DNA of 64,000 bases from Streptomyces sp. NBC_01241 (GTDB lineage: Bacteria > Actinomycetota > Actinomycetes > Streptomycetales > Streptomycetaceae), in NCBI RefSeq assembly GCF_041435435.1, contig NZ_CP108494.1, positions 992,001 through 1,056,000 on the forward strand, in the 5' to 3' direction. Position numbers and translations under genes: made by a program. The notes under the pieces were generated by a model. That model saw only the letters and a list, made by a program, of their open reading frames with translations, searched no databases and was not told the origin of the DNA. Below are positions 17,485-26,288 of the stretch, in pieces. The stretch's first letter is position 1, and each line of letters opens with the position of its first letter.

Positions 17485-17501
17485 CGACAACAGCATTGAC
17501 A
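17485..17501 (+). promoter_or_regulatory. Putative TetR operator, site A
   Basis: CGACAACAGCATTGACA, 66 bases before the amidohydrolase ATG. It matches the sites at 28606 and 27757 in the pattern TGwCAACgCCrTTGACA. The flanks also agree with the 28606 site (CTTA before, TGTGA after). Confidence 0.6.
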
Positions 17502-17566
17502 TGTGAGTGGGCACCTCGGTTGCATGACCGTTCGACACATCCCTCCCTCCCGCCTCGGAGCACTTC

Positions 17567-19201
17567 ATGGCCAAGCCCGATCTGATCTTCACCCGTGGTC
17601 CCATCCACACCGGCGATCCCGCGCGCACCCGGGCAAGCAGCCTGGCGGTCACGGGCGAGCGCATCACCGCCGTCGGCCATGACGAGGTGCGCGAACTGAT
17701 CGGCCCGGACACCGAAGTCATCGATCTCCAGGGCAAGTTGCTGCTTCCCGGATTCCAGGACTCGCACATCCACGCCGTGTCCGGCGGAATGGAATTGGCC
17801 GAGTGCGACCTGACCGGCACCGTGGGCGTCGAGGAATACCTCACCCGCATACGCTCCTACGCCGACGCGCACCCGGACCGCCCGTGGATCACGGGCGGCG
17901 GCTGGTCCATGGAGAGCTTCGACGGCGGACTGCCCACCCGGCAGCTCCTCGACTCCGTGATTCCGGACCGCCCCGTTCTCCTGAGCAACCGCGACCACCA
18001 CGGCGCCTGGGCCAACACCCGGGCGCTCGAACTGGCCGGTCTCACACGGGAGTCCGCCGATCCGGCGGACGGTCGGATCGAGCGGGAGCCGGACGGCACC
18101 CCGAGCGGGATGCTGCAGGAGGGCGCCACCGCCCTGGTCTCCCGGATCGTGCCGCCGAGCACGCCGGAGGACCGCCTCGCCGGTCTGCTGCGGTCCCAGA
18201 AAATGCTGCATTCCCTCGGGATCACCGGCTGGCAGGACGCCCTGCTGGGCTCGTTCGGTGGCAACCCCGACCCGTCCGACGCCTATCTGACGGCCGCCCG
18301 CGAGGGCACACTCACCGCCCGGGTGTCCGGGGCCCTGTGGTGGGACCGCGACCGGGGAGCCGAGCAGATCCCCGAACTGCTGTCCCGACGGGAGCAGTTG
18401 AGCCACGGCCGGTTCCGGGCACGTGCGGTGAAGATCATGCAGGACGGCATCGCCGAGAACTTCACAGCGGCCATGAACACCCCCTACCTCGACGGCTGCG
18501 GCTGCGCCACCGCCAACTCGGGTCTGAGTTTCGTCGATCCCGTCGCCCTGCGCTCGTACGTCACCGAACTCGACGCCCACGACTTCCAGGTCCACTTCCA
18601 CGCACTCGGCGACCGGGCGGTGCGCGAGGCCCTGGACGCGGTCCAGGCGGCCGTCGAGGCCCATGGACGGCGTGGCAACCGCCACCATCTCGCCCACCTC
18701 CAGGTGGTGCACCCCGACGACCTGGATCGCTTCGCACGGCTCGGCGCCATCGCCAACATCCAGCCGCTCTGGGCCGCGCACGAACCCCAGATGGATGAGC
18801 TGACGATCCCCTTCCTCGGACCCGAACGGGCCTCCTGGCAGTACCCGTTCGGCTCCCTCCTGCGCGCCGGAGCCACCCTGGCCGCAGGCAGCGACTGGCC
18901 CGTCAGCAGCCCCGATCCGATCGCCGGAATCCATGTCGCGGTCAACCGGATGGAGCCCGAGGCCACCGACGGCCGGGTCTTCCTGCCGGAGCAGCGCCTC
19001 GACCTCGCCACCGCGGTCGCCGCCTACACAGCCGGCTCGGCGCACGTGAACGGGCTCGACGACACCGGCAGCCTGCTCCCCGGCCACCTGGCCGACCTGG
19101 TGGTGCTGGACCGCGACATCTTCACCCGGCCCCAGGAGGAGATCGCCGAGGCCCAGGTCCTGCGCACCTACGTCGGCGGCACGCTGGTGCACTCCGCCTG
19201 A
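17567..19201 (+). CDS. YtcJ-type metal-dependent amidohydrolase
   Basis: 544 residues, the usual length for the YtcJ/amidohydrolase-3 family, which cleaves N-acyl amino acids, amides or formamide-like bonds. Metal ligands include His67 and His69 in LPGFQDSHIHA; later motifs are VHFHALGDRAVREALDAV, HLAHLQVVHPDD and AGSDWPVSSPDP. It lacks a signal peptide and so is cytoplasmic. CGGAG lies six bases before the ATG. A copy of the TetR-type operator shared with the oxidase and permease genes lies just upstream, which suggests joint induction. Its 3' end overlaps the convergent LacI gene by 34 bases. Confidence 0.88.
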   Translation: MAKPDLIFTRGPIHTGDPARTRASSLAVTGERITAVGHDEVRELIGPDTEVIDLQGKLLLPGFQDSHIHAVSGGMELAECDLTGTVGVEEYLTRIRSYADAHPDRPWITGGGWSMESFDGGLPTRQLLDSVIPDRPVLLSNRDHHGAWANTRALELAGLTRESADPADGRIEREPDGTPSGMLQEGATALVSRIVPPSTPEDRLAGLLRSQKMLHSLGITGWQDALLGSFGGNPDPSDAYLTAAREGTLTARVSGALWWDRDRGAEQIPELLSRREQLSHGRFRARAVKIMQDGIAENFTAAMNTPYLDGCGCATANSGLSFVDPVALRSYVTELDAHDFQVHFHALGDRAVREALDAVQAAVEAHGRRGNRHHLAHLQVVHPDDLDRFARLGAIANIQPLWAAHEPQMDELTIPFLGPERASWQYPFGSLLRAGATLAAGSDWPVSSPDPIAGIHVAVNRMEPEATDGRVFLPEQRLDLATAVAAYTAGSAHVNGLDDTGSLLPGHLADLVVLDRDIFTRPQEEIAEAQVLRTYVGGTLVHSA

Positions 19202-20268
19202 GGAGAAGCGGCGGCGGCCCCCCGGGACGGCCGCCGCGAGGACTCCCGGACCAGCAGGCGGGTCGCCACGAGCCGGCCTGAAGGCTCCTCTTCGCCGTTC
19301 TCCAGGGCGGCGACGAGGAGCTCGATCCCGGCCTCGGCGATTTCCCGGGGCTGAAGGCTCAGCGTCGAGATCGGAGGTTCCGTGTGCTCGGCAGTGTCGT
19401 CCTCGCTCACACACACCACGAGAAGGTCGCCGGGTACGTCGTAGCCGTGGCGGCGCGCCGCGTCCAGGACGAGCGGCGGACTCATTTCCTCCACCACGAA
19501 GAGGGCGTCGGGCCGCTCGGCGGCCGTCAGCGCACTCTCCACCGCCCGGACGGCCGGGCCGTTTCCGGCTTCGTCGGTGACGGTCACCCGGGGAGTGCAG
19601 CCACGTGCGGCACACCAGTCCCGGTAGGCGGTCAGCACCTCCCGGTGGAAGCGGGTGGTACTGCCGGACATCACGAGCGCTGTCCGCCGTGCTCCCTGCG
19701 CTGCCAGATGCTCCAGGGTGCCGTGGGCCGCCTCCTCGGCGTCGACGTCCACCCAGTGGGCTCCCGGTCTGCCGTCCACCGAGCCGTCGCTGACGACGGG
19801 GATACGGGCGGCAAGCAGATCGTCCACCACCCGGTGGTCGACCGGATCGGCAACCACCACCGCTTCGAGAGGCAGGTCGGCCCACTCGCTGTGCAGCGAT
19901 CCCGCGGGCAGCATCACCAGGGCGTATCCGTTTCTGAGCGCGGAAGCCGCCGTGGCGCTGGTCAGTTGGGCGAAGTACGGCGACTCCAGATACGTCCACG
20001 GATTCCCCGCGAACTCCCCGACGACGTAACCGATCAGCCGGGCCCGCCCCGTACGCAGTTGCCGGGCGGTGGCGTTGGGACGGTACCCCATCCTGCGCGC
20101 GGTCTCCCTGGCCTTCTCCCGCACGGCCGGCGAGAGCCGTCCCGTGCCGTTGAGGGCCGCGGAGACGGTGGTTTTGGAGAGGCCCGCCTCGCGGGCGACA
20201 TCGACGAGACGGATGCGGGGCGGGGCGGTTCGCGCAGTGCGCCCGCCGCGTTGGGGAGCTGAGGTCAT
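19168..20268 (-). CDS. LacI family transcriptional repressor
   Basis: 366 residues. The N-terminal helix-turn-helix is RLVDVAREAGLSKTTVSAAL at about 20-40, followed by the hinge YRPNATARQLRTGR and a periplasmic-binding-protein-like ligand domain. It is divergent from the ABC transporter operon; the intergenic region holds a perfect GCGGGAACGTTCCCGC palindrome plus a half site. It probably represses the transporter and itself until a ligand binds. Its 3' end runs into the amidohydrolase gene. Confidence 0.9.
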   Translation of the reverse strand: MTSAPQRGGRTARTAPPRIRLVDVAREAGLSKTTVSAALNGTGRLSPAVREKARETARRMGYRPNATARQLRTGRARLIGYVVGEFAGNPWTYLESPYFAQLTSATAASALRNGYALVMLPAGSLHSEWADLPLEAVVVADPVDHRVVDDLLAARIPVVSDGSVDGRPGAHWVDVDAEEAAHGTLEHLAAQGARRTALVMSGSTTRFHREVLTAYRDWCAARGCTPRVTVTDEAGNGPAVRAVESALTAAERPDALFVVEEMSPPLVLDAARRHGYDVPGDLLVVCVSEDDTAEHTEPPISTLSLQPREIAEAGIELLVAALENGEEEPSGRLVATRLLVRESSRRPSRGAAAASPQAECTSVPPT

Positions 20269-20300
20269 GCGCTGATGCTGTCACCCTCGCGACCTCGGCA

Positions 20301-20339
20301 AAACCGTTCCCGCAAAGTCTTGCGCGGGAACGTTCCCGC
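20301..20339 (+). promoter_or_regulatory. LacI operator pair
   Basis: 20324-20339 is a perfect 16-base palindrome, GCGGGAACGTTCCCGC, with the central CG of LacI/GalR operators. A second half site, ACCGTTCCCGC, lies at about 20303-20313, one to two helical turns away. Both sit between the LacI gene and the transporter operon. Confidence 0.8.
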
Positions 20340-20398
20340 ATCAATACTCACCCCATCTCCCAGCGCCCGTCACTACACCCGTAAAGGGGTGGGTCTCC

Positions 20399-22033
20399 TT
20401 GCGCATGTCCAGAACCACCGCGCTGCTTGTCTGCTCCACCGTCGTCACGGCCACCGCCGCCGGCTGTTCCGGCGCGACCAAGTCCCAGGCCGGCGGCGGC
20501 GCCCCCGCCTACGCCGTCACCCCGGACTCCCCGGCGGCGAAGGGGTCTCTCGACTCCTTCACCTGGTCGCTGTACGCCGAGCCGTACACGCTCGACTACG
20601 CCCTCGCCTACGACTACCCGCCGAACACCGTGCTCGCCAACGTGTGCGAGCAACTGCTGCGGGTCACCCCCGACATGAAGATCGAACCCGGGCTGGCCGT
20701 GAAGTACGCGAACCCGGACCCGAAGACCTGGGTGTACACCCTTCGCCCCGGTGTGAAGTTCCACGACGGATCGACCATGACGGCGAAGGACGTGGTCGCC
20801 TCCCTCAAGCGCCACATGGATCCGGCCACCGGCTCCCCGTGGGGCTCGTCCTTCAAGAACGTCGCCTCCATCAAGAAGAGCGGCCCGCTGGAGGTGACGA
20901 TCCGGCTCAACAAGCCCGACGTGCTCCTCAACGAACTCATGGCCGCCTCCCCCGGCACCATCGAGAGCGCCGCCTACCTGGCCAAGGCCGGGAAGGAATA
21001 CGGCGGCCCCAAGGGAGGGGTCGACTGCACCGGCCCCTACAAGCTCGACCGCTGGGCCCAGGGCGACAGCATCACCCTGAAGAAGAACAACGCCTACTGG
21101 GACCGGTCGCTGACTCCCAAGACCGGCACCGTGAAGTTCACCTTCACCGAGGACCCGTCCGCCCGCACCAACGCCTTCCTGTCCGGCACGGCCGACGGCG
21201 GCTACCTGGTGCCCTCCTCCGCCTTCAATCAGCTGCGCACCAGCTCGAAGGGCAAGTTGTACTTCGGCCCCAACACGGGGGCCTCCGATCTCGCCGTGCT
21301 CAACCTCAAGGGCACGCTCGGCAACCTCAAGGTCCGCCAGGCGCTCTCCATGGCCATCGACCGCAAGAACATCATCAAAGCTGCCGCCGGTGGCATCGGC
21401 GTTCCCTCGAAGGCCCCCGCCGCGCGCGGCGCCTGGGCGCTGACGCCCGAGAAGGCCGACGAGTACTTCAAGCAACTGCCCGAGCCCGTGTACGACGTGG
21501 CCGCCGCGAAGAAGCTGATCACCGAGGCCGGTGCCACGGGGCGCAAGGTCACCGTCGTCACCAGCTCGATGACCCCGGAGATCAGCGTCGTGGCCAACGC
21601 CGTCCAGGCGGCTGGCAAGCAGATCGGCCTCGACGTCCGGCTGAAGGCCGTTGCCCCGGAGGCGTACACGAGCATCTTCGTCGACGCCGGCGCCCGTAAG
21701 GGACTGGACCTCGTCATCACCAACGGATACGACAACACACCCGACCCGCTGGAGTTCTACCAGTACCTGCGCACCGGCGACTTCGGCAACTACGGCAACT
21801 GGTCCAACGCCGAGTTCGACGCCATCTTCGACAAGGCCAACGCCGAGCCCGATCCGGCACGCCGCGCGGAGCTGACCGCCGAACTCCAGCGCATCACCGT
21901 ACGCGAGCTGCCGATCATCCCGCTGTACGATGCCCCCTACTCGGTCTTCCTCGGCAGCAGGGTGACGGGTGCCCCGACCGGCATCGCCCAGCTGTACTAC
22001 CCGTGGGCCGCGACGATCGGGGCCGCGCAGTAA
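20399..22033 (+). CDS. ABC transporter substrate-binding lipoprotein, family 5
   Basis: 544 residues. The signal peptide ends in the lipobox ATAAGCSG, so the mature protein is anchored by Cys23 outside the membrane. The SBP_bac_5 fold is shown by YDYPPNTVLANVCEQLLRVT, WVYTLRPGVKFHDGSTMTAKDVVASL and the C-terminal YDNTPDPLEFYQYLRTGDFGNY stretch. Family members bind peptides, opines, nickel or oligosaccharides. TTG 20399 is used because AAGGGG lies at a suitable distance; ATG 20405 is the alternative. It is the first gene of a five-gene operon. Confidence 0.9.
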   Translation: MRMSRTTALLVCSTVVTATAAGCSGATKSQAGGGAPAYAVTPDSPAAKGSLDSFTWSLYAEPYTLDYALAYDYPPNTVLANVCEQLLRVTPDMKIEPGLAVKYANPDPKTWVYTLRPGVKFHDGSTMTAKDVVASLKRHMDPATGSPWGSSFKNVASIKKSGPLEVTIRLNKPDVLLNELMAASPGTIESAAYLAKAGKEYGGPKGGVDCTGPYKLDRWAQGDSITLKKNNAYWDRSLTPKTGTVKFTFTEDPSARTNAFLSGTADGGYLVPSSAFNQLRTSSKGKLYFGPNTGASDLAVLNLKGTLGNLKVRQALSMAIDRKNIIKAAAGGIGVPSKAPAARGAWALTPEKADEYFKQLPEPVYDVAAAKKLITEAGATGRKVTVVTSSMTPEISVVANAVQAAGKQIGLDVRLKAVAPEAYTSIFVDAGARKGLDLVITNGYDNTPDPLEFYQYLRTGDFGNYGNWSNAEFDAIFDKANAEPDPARRAELTAELQRITVRELPIIPLYDAPYSVFLGSRVTGAPTGIAQLYYPWAATIGAAQ

Positions 22034-22986
22034 TGACGCGTTATCTGACGAGCCGGCTGCTCGGCCTGCTGGCGGTGCTGCTCGTCACCTCGCTCATCGT
22101 CTTCGGCACGGTGCATCTCGCGCCGGGCGATCCGGTGACCTTCCTGCTCCACGGCCGCCCCGCGACCCCGGACGCGGTCGCGGCGCTGCGCACGCAGTAC
22201 CACTTGGACGACCCGCTGCCGGTCCAGTACGCGAAGTGGCTCGGCGGCGTCCTGCAGGGCGACTTCGGCCGCTCGACCCAGTTCCACCAGGACGTCGGCT
22301 CCCTCATCGTCTCCCGCCTGCCGGGTACCGCACTGCTCGTCGGCTACGCGGCACTGCTGGTCGCAGTCCTCGGCGTGGCGGCCGGCATCATGGCCGCCCT
22401 GCGCCCCGGGGCCGTGGACCGCGCGGTGCTCCTCGGCACCGGTGTCGCCACGGCCACCCCCTCGTTCGTCAGCGCCATCGCGCTCGTCTCGCTCTTCTCC
22501 GTCCAACTGGGCTGGTTTCCCGGGCCCGGTGGCACTCCCGAGGGCCTCGGCGATCGCCTTTACCATCTGACGCTGCCCGCCTTCGCCCTGGCGGTCACGT
22601 TCGCCGGACTGCTGGCCCGGGTCACCCGGTCGGCCATGCTCGACGAACTCGGGCGCGAACACGTCGAGGTGGCGCGAGCCCGCGGTGTCGCGGGAGGCGC
22701 CGTGGTCCGTCGGCATGTGCTGCGCAACGCACTGGGCCCCATCGTCACCGTCGGCGGCACCATGCTCGCCGGCCTGCTGATCAGCACCTCGATCGTCGAA
22801 ACCGCCTTCAACGTGTCCGGTATCGGCTCCCTGCTGGTGCAGGCGGTGACAGCCAAGGACTTCGCCGTCGTTCAGGCAATCACCCTGCTCAGCGTGGCGG
22901 CGTTCGTCCTTGTCAACCTGATCGTCGACCTGCTCGTGCCGGTCATCGATCCCCGGCTGTCCCTCTACGGGGAGGCTTCCCGATGA
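22033..22986 (+). CDS. DppB/OppB-type ABC permease
   Basis: 317 residues with six predicted membrane helices. The N-terminal LVTSLIVFGTVHLAPGDPVT with APGDP is diagnostic of DppB, and the EAA loop reads EVARARGVAGGAVVRRHVLR. The ATG overlaps the TAA of the binding-protein gene. It forms the channel together with the next gene. Confidence 0.92.
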   Translation: MTRYLTSRLLGLLAVLLVTSLIVFGTVHLAPGDPVTFLLHGRPATPDAVAALRTQYHLDDPLPVQYAKWLGGVLQGDFGRSTQFHQDVGSLIVSRLPGTALLVGYAALLVAVLGVAAGIMAALRPGAVDRAVLLGTGVATATPSFVSAIALVSLFSVQLGWFPGPGGTPEGLGDRLYHLTLPAFALAVTFAGLLARVTRSAMLDELGREHVEVARARGVAGGAVVRRHVLRNALGPIVTVGGTMLAGLLISTSIVETAFNVSGIGSLLVQAVTAKDFAVVQAITLLSVAAFVLVNLIVDLLVPVIDPRLSLYGEASR

Positions 22987-23870
22987 CCACCGCCGTCTCC
23001 CCCGCGTCCCCCTCCCCCGACGCGCTGCGCCGCCGCCGGGGTCTGCGCGGACTGCGGGTGCTCAGCCAGGGCCCACTGTTCACCGCGGGTGTCGTCGTGC
23101 TCGCGGTGCTCGTCCTGGTCGCCGTCCTCGCCCCCGTGCTCGCACCGTACGACCCCGAGGTGCTCGACCTGTCGGCGAGCCTGACGGGCACCAGCGGTGA
23201 CCATCTCCTCGGCACCGACCAGTCGGGCCGGGACATCCTGTCGAGGCTCATCCACGGCGCGCGGACCGGTCTGCTCGGACCACTCCTCGTGGTCGGCGTC
23301 TCGACCGTCCTGGGCATGCTCATCGGTCTGGTCGCCGCCTGGCGCGGGGGCTGGGCCGACGCCCTGCTGTCCCGGTCGATGGACCTGGCCTTCGCGATCC
23401 CCGGACTGCTGCTGGCCATCCTCCTGGTAGCGGTCCTCGGCTCGGGCATGACCGCGCCCGTGATCGCCATGGCCGTGGCCTACACCCCGTACGTCGGACG
23501 CCTGGTCCGGGGCATCGCCCGCCAGGAGAAGGCCCGTGCCTACATCGAGTCGTACCGCGTGCAGGGCTGGTCGGGCTGGACGATCTGTCTGCGTCATCTG
23601 CTGCCGAACATCGCGCCGACCGTGCTCGCGCAGTCCGCGATGAACTTCGGCTACGTACTGATGGACCTTGCCGCGCTGTCCTTCCTCGGGTTCGGGGTGC
23701 AGCCGCCCAAGTCCGACTGGGGAGCCATGATCAACGAAGGCCAGTCGGCGATCCTGCAGGGGGCGATGCTGCCCGCGCTCGCGCCGTCCGCGTGCATCGT
23801 GCTCGCCGTGGTCGCCTTCGGCATCGTCGGCGAAGGTATCGCCGACCGAATCGCGAAGCGGGAACGGTGA
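22983..23870 (+). CDS. DppC/OppC-type ABC permease
   Basis: 295 residues. An N-terminal cytoplasmic tail precedes the first helix and the DppC signature HLLGTDQSGRDILSRLIHGA. The EAA loop is AYIESYRVQGWSGWTICLRH. LSFLGFGVQPPKSDWGAMI near the end is also typical. The ATG overlaps the DppB stop by four bases. Confidence 0.92.
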   Translation: MTTAVSPASPSPDALRRRRGLRGLRVLSQGPLFTAGVVVLAVLVLVAVLAPVLAPYDPEVLDLSASLTGTSGDHLLGTDQSGRDILSRLIHGARTGLLGPLLVVGVSTVLGMLIGLVAAWRGGWADALLSRSMDLAFAIPGLLLAILLVAVLGSGMTAPVIAMAVAYTPYVGRLVRGIARQEKARAYIESYRVQGWSGWTICLRHLLPNIAPTVLAQSAMNFGYVLMDLAALSFLGFGVQPPKSDWGAMINEGQSAILQGAMLPALAPSACIVLAVVAFGIVGEGIADRIAKRER

Positions 23871-23875
23871 GCGCC

Positions 23876-24856
23876 ATGACCGAGTACGAAACCCCCGCGC
23901 TGGAGATCGACGGGCTCGGCATCCGCCTGCCCGGCGAGCAGGCGGCCCGTCCCATCCTCGACGGCGTCTCGCTGCGGGTCGGCGCAGGCGAGACGGTCGG
24001 CCTGGTCGGCGAGTCCGGTTCGGGCAAGTCGGTCGCGTGCCGCAGCGTGCTCGGGCTGCTGCCGGCCGGGGCGCGCACGAGTGGTGAGGTGCGGGTGGCG
24101 GGCCGCGACGTCCTGACCATGAAGCGCGCCGAACTGGCCGGGCTGCGTGCCAGACAGGTCGCGATGATCTTCCAGGACCCGCGCGCGTCCGTGAACCCGC
24201 TGCGCCGCGTGGGCGACTTCCTCACCGAGGGACTGCGCGGTGCGGGCACGCCCGCCGCCGCGGCCGAGAACCGGGCCGAGGAACTCCTCGACGCGGTGGG
24301 CATCCGCGATCCGCGGGGCGCGCTGCGCCGCTACCCGCACCAGTTCTCCGGCGGGATGCTCCAGCGCGTGGTCATCGCGGCCGCCCTCGCGGGCGAGCCG
24401 GCGCTGCTGGTCGCCGACGAGCCGACCACAGCTCTCGACGTCACCACCCAGGCGGAGATCATCGCCATCCTCACCCGCCTCCAGGCCGCACGCGGCACCG
24501 GAATGCTCTTCGTCACCCACGACCTCGAACTGGCCTCGGCGATCTGCGACCGCGTGTACGTCATGTACGCGGGCCGGATCGTCGAAACCAGCAGCACCGA
24601 CGCGCTGTTCGACCGTCCACGCCACCCGTACACGGCGGGGCTCCTCGCCTGCACACCTCGCATCGAGGCCGGAGCCGGCGCCCCACGCCCCATCCCGGGC
24701 AGGCCCGTCTCCCTCGCCGAGGCCCCACCGGGGTGTGCCTTCGCGGCGCGCTGCGCCCACGCGCAGCCGCGCTGTTCCGAGGAGACACCCGAACTTGCGC
24801 ACCACGGCGACGGACTCGCCGCGTGCCACCGCGCCGACGAAGGGATCAGACTGTGA
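23876..24856 (+). CDS. DppD-type ABC transporter ATPase
   Basis: 326 residues. Walker A is GESGSGKS, the signature is FSGGMLQRV (usually SGGMRQR), Walker B is LLVADEPTTALD and the H-loop is VTHD. The oligopeptide C-terminal domain carries the cysteines (CTPR, CAFAARCAHAQPRC) that bind a 4Fe-4S cluster in known DppD proteins. ATG 23876 is used; GTG 23867, overlapping the previous stop, is possible. Confidence 0.92.
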   Translation: MTEYETPALEIDGLGIRLPGEQAARPILDGVSLRVGAGETVGLVGESGSGKSVACRSVLGLLPAGARTSGEVRVAGRDVLTMKRAELAGLRARQVAMIFQDPRASVNPLRRVGDFLTEGLRGAGTPAAAAENRAEELLDAVGIRDPRGALRRYPHQFSGGMLQRVVIAAALAGEPALLVADEPTTALDVTTQAEIIAILTRLQAARGTGMLFVTHDLELASAICDRVYVMYAGRIVETSSTDALFDRPRHPYTAGLLACTPRIEAGAGAPRPIPGRPVSLAEAPPGCAFAARCAHAQPRCSEETPELAHHGDGLAACHRADEGIRL

Positions 24857-25665
24857 CCGGGGCGACCGAGGAACTCGTCGTTGAGAAGCTGCGCAAACGG
24901 TACGGGGACCACACAGCGGTGGACGACGTGTCCTTCACCCTGTCGCCGGGGTCCTCGCTCGGCATCGTCGGTGAATCCGGCAGCGGCAAGACCACGACGG
25001 TACGGATGCTCGTCGGCCTGGAGCGCCCCGACGGCGGCACCGTCCGCATCGGCGGACGTGACCGCTCCGCACCCGCCCGGGGCAGAGCCGAGCGACTCGC
25101 CCGCGCACGCGAGATCCAGATGGTCTTCCAGGATCCGTACCTTTCCCTCGATCCGCGGGTGACCGTGGGCCGGTGCGTCGAGGAGGTCCTGCGCCTCCAC
25201 TTCCCGATGGAGGCGACGGCCCGGCACGAACGCGTCGCCGAGCTCCTCGACCAGGTCGGGCTCGGGGAACGGGAGGCGGCCGCCCTGCCCGGCAAGCTGT
25301 CCGGCGGCCAGCGACAGCGCGTAGCGATCGCCCGCGCGCTGGCCGCCGAACCGCGCGTCCTCGTCCTCGACGAGGCCGTGGCGGCCTTGGACGTGTCCAT
25401 TCAGGCGCAGGTCCTCGAACTCCTGGGCACCATCCGGCGCGAGGTCGGCATCGGCTTCCTCTTCGTCACTCATGACCTCGCCGTCGTCCGTCACATCACC
25501 GACGAGGTGATGGTCCTCAGGGAGGGACAGGTGGTGGAGACGGGCCCTACGGCCGAGATCCTGGACGCGCCTCATCACCCCTACACACGCTTGCTGCTCA
25601 GCTCCGTCCCACGACGCGGCTGGGACCCCGCCGACGCCGCAGCCGCCCGTCGCGCCCTCGGCTGA
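24853..25665 (+). CDS. DppF-type ABC transporter ATPase
   Basis: 270 residues. Walker A is GESGSGKTT, the Q-loop is QMVFQDPYLSLDPR, the signature is LSGGQRQR, Walker B is LVLDEAVAALD and the H-loop is FVTHDLAVV. Walker B has EAVAALD where most homologues have EPVSALD. It lacks the cysteine tail of DppD and is short. GTG 24853 overlaps the DppD stop. It completes the five-gene importer. Confidence 0.92.
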   Translation: MTGATEELVVEKLRKRYGDHTAVDDVSFTLSPGSSLGIVGESGSGKTTTVRMLVGLERPDGGTVRIGGRDRSAPARGRAERLARAREIQMVFQDPYLSLDPRVTVGRCVEEVLRLHFPMEATARHERVAELLDQVGLGEREAAALPGKLSGGQRQRVAIARALAAEPRVLVLDEAVAALDVSIQAQVLELLGTIRREVGIGFLFVTHDLAVVRHITDEVMVLREGQVVETGPTAEILDAPHHPYTRLLLSSVPRRGWDPADAAAARRALG

Positions 25666-26288
25666 CCCCCGTCCGAGCCCCGTGCCCGGACCGACCGGCG
25701 GGCGTCCGCGCGCGCCGGCTGCCCGACCTCCGACAAAGCGGGCTCGCTGCGTCGTAACCACTGATACCTGTGGCCGTGTCGGATCCGGCATGGCATTCCC
25801 GGGCGTCGCGACCAGCAGGAACGCCGCAACCGGGGCCGCTCAGGCAGCAGACCCGTCGGCCTCGACCGGGAGTTGCGCGCTCGTAGGAACGAAGTCGAGC
25901 GATGGCCCAAGGCGTGGGAGCAGTCCCGGCAGGCCATCGAGATGATGACCGCCGAGGACAAGGGAGCAGTGGCAGGGTGAGGTGACGGCGCAGATGTTCC
26001 GTATTGCGGAGTTCATGGTGGCCGGCGCACCGGATGTCGATCCTGCGGTACGGGGCCGAGGTGGGCGCACGCCAACAGGGCGTCTGCCGCTTCTGGGCCC
26101 CGCACGCGGCAACGTAGAAGAGACTGGGCCGGACCTGCGCCGATGTCCCGCGGATCCGGCCGGGAACTACGACAGGATCGCCGACGCGCCAGCCGTCCAC
26201 CAGCGCAACGGCGGTCTTCCACGCGGAAGCCCGGCTGAACCGACCGACGGTTCACGAGCACGAGGAGCCCTGCCCCGATGACTGGGCG
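25666..26288. other. Gap with a C-terminal gene remnant
   Basis: About 620 bases with no intact gene. On the plus strand 25858-25980 has a coding-like end, GLDRELRARRNEVERWPKAW and QAIEMMTAEDKGAVAG with a stop, but no start; the family is unknown. Other frames are short and lack ribosome binding sites. Probably eroded genes. Confidence 0.45.

Noticed and set aside
17468..20344. A 958-codon open frame on the minus strand
   Set aside because: It covers the amidohydrolase and LacI genes in other frames and has no domain signature. Shadow frame.
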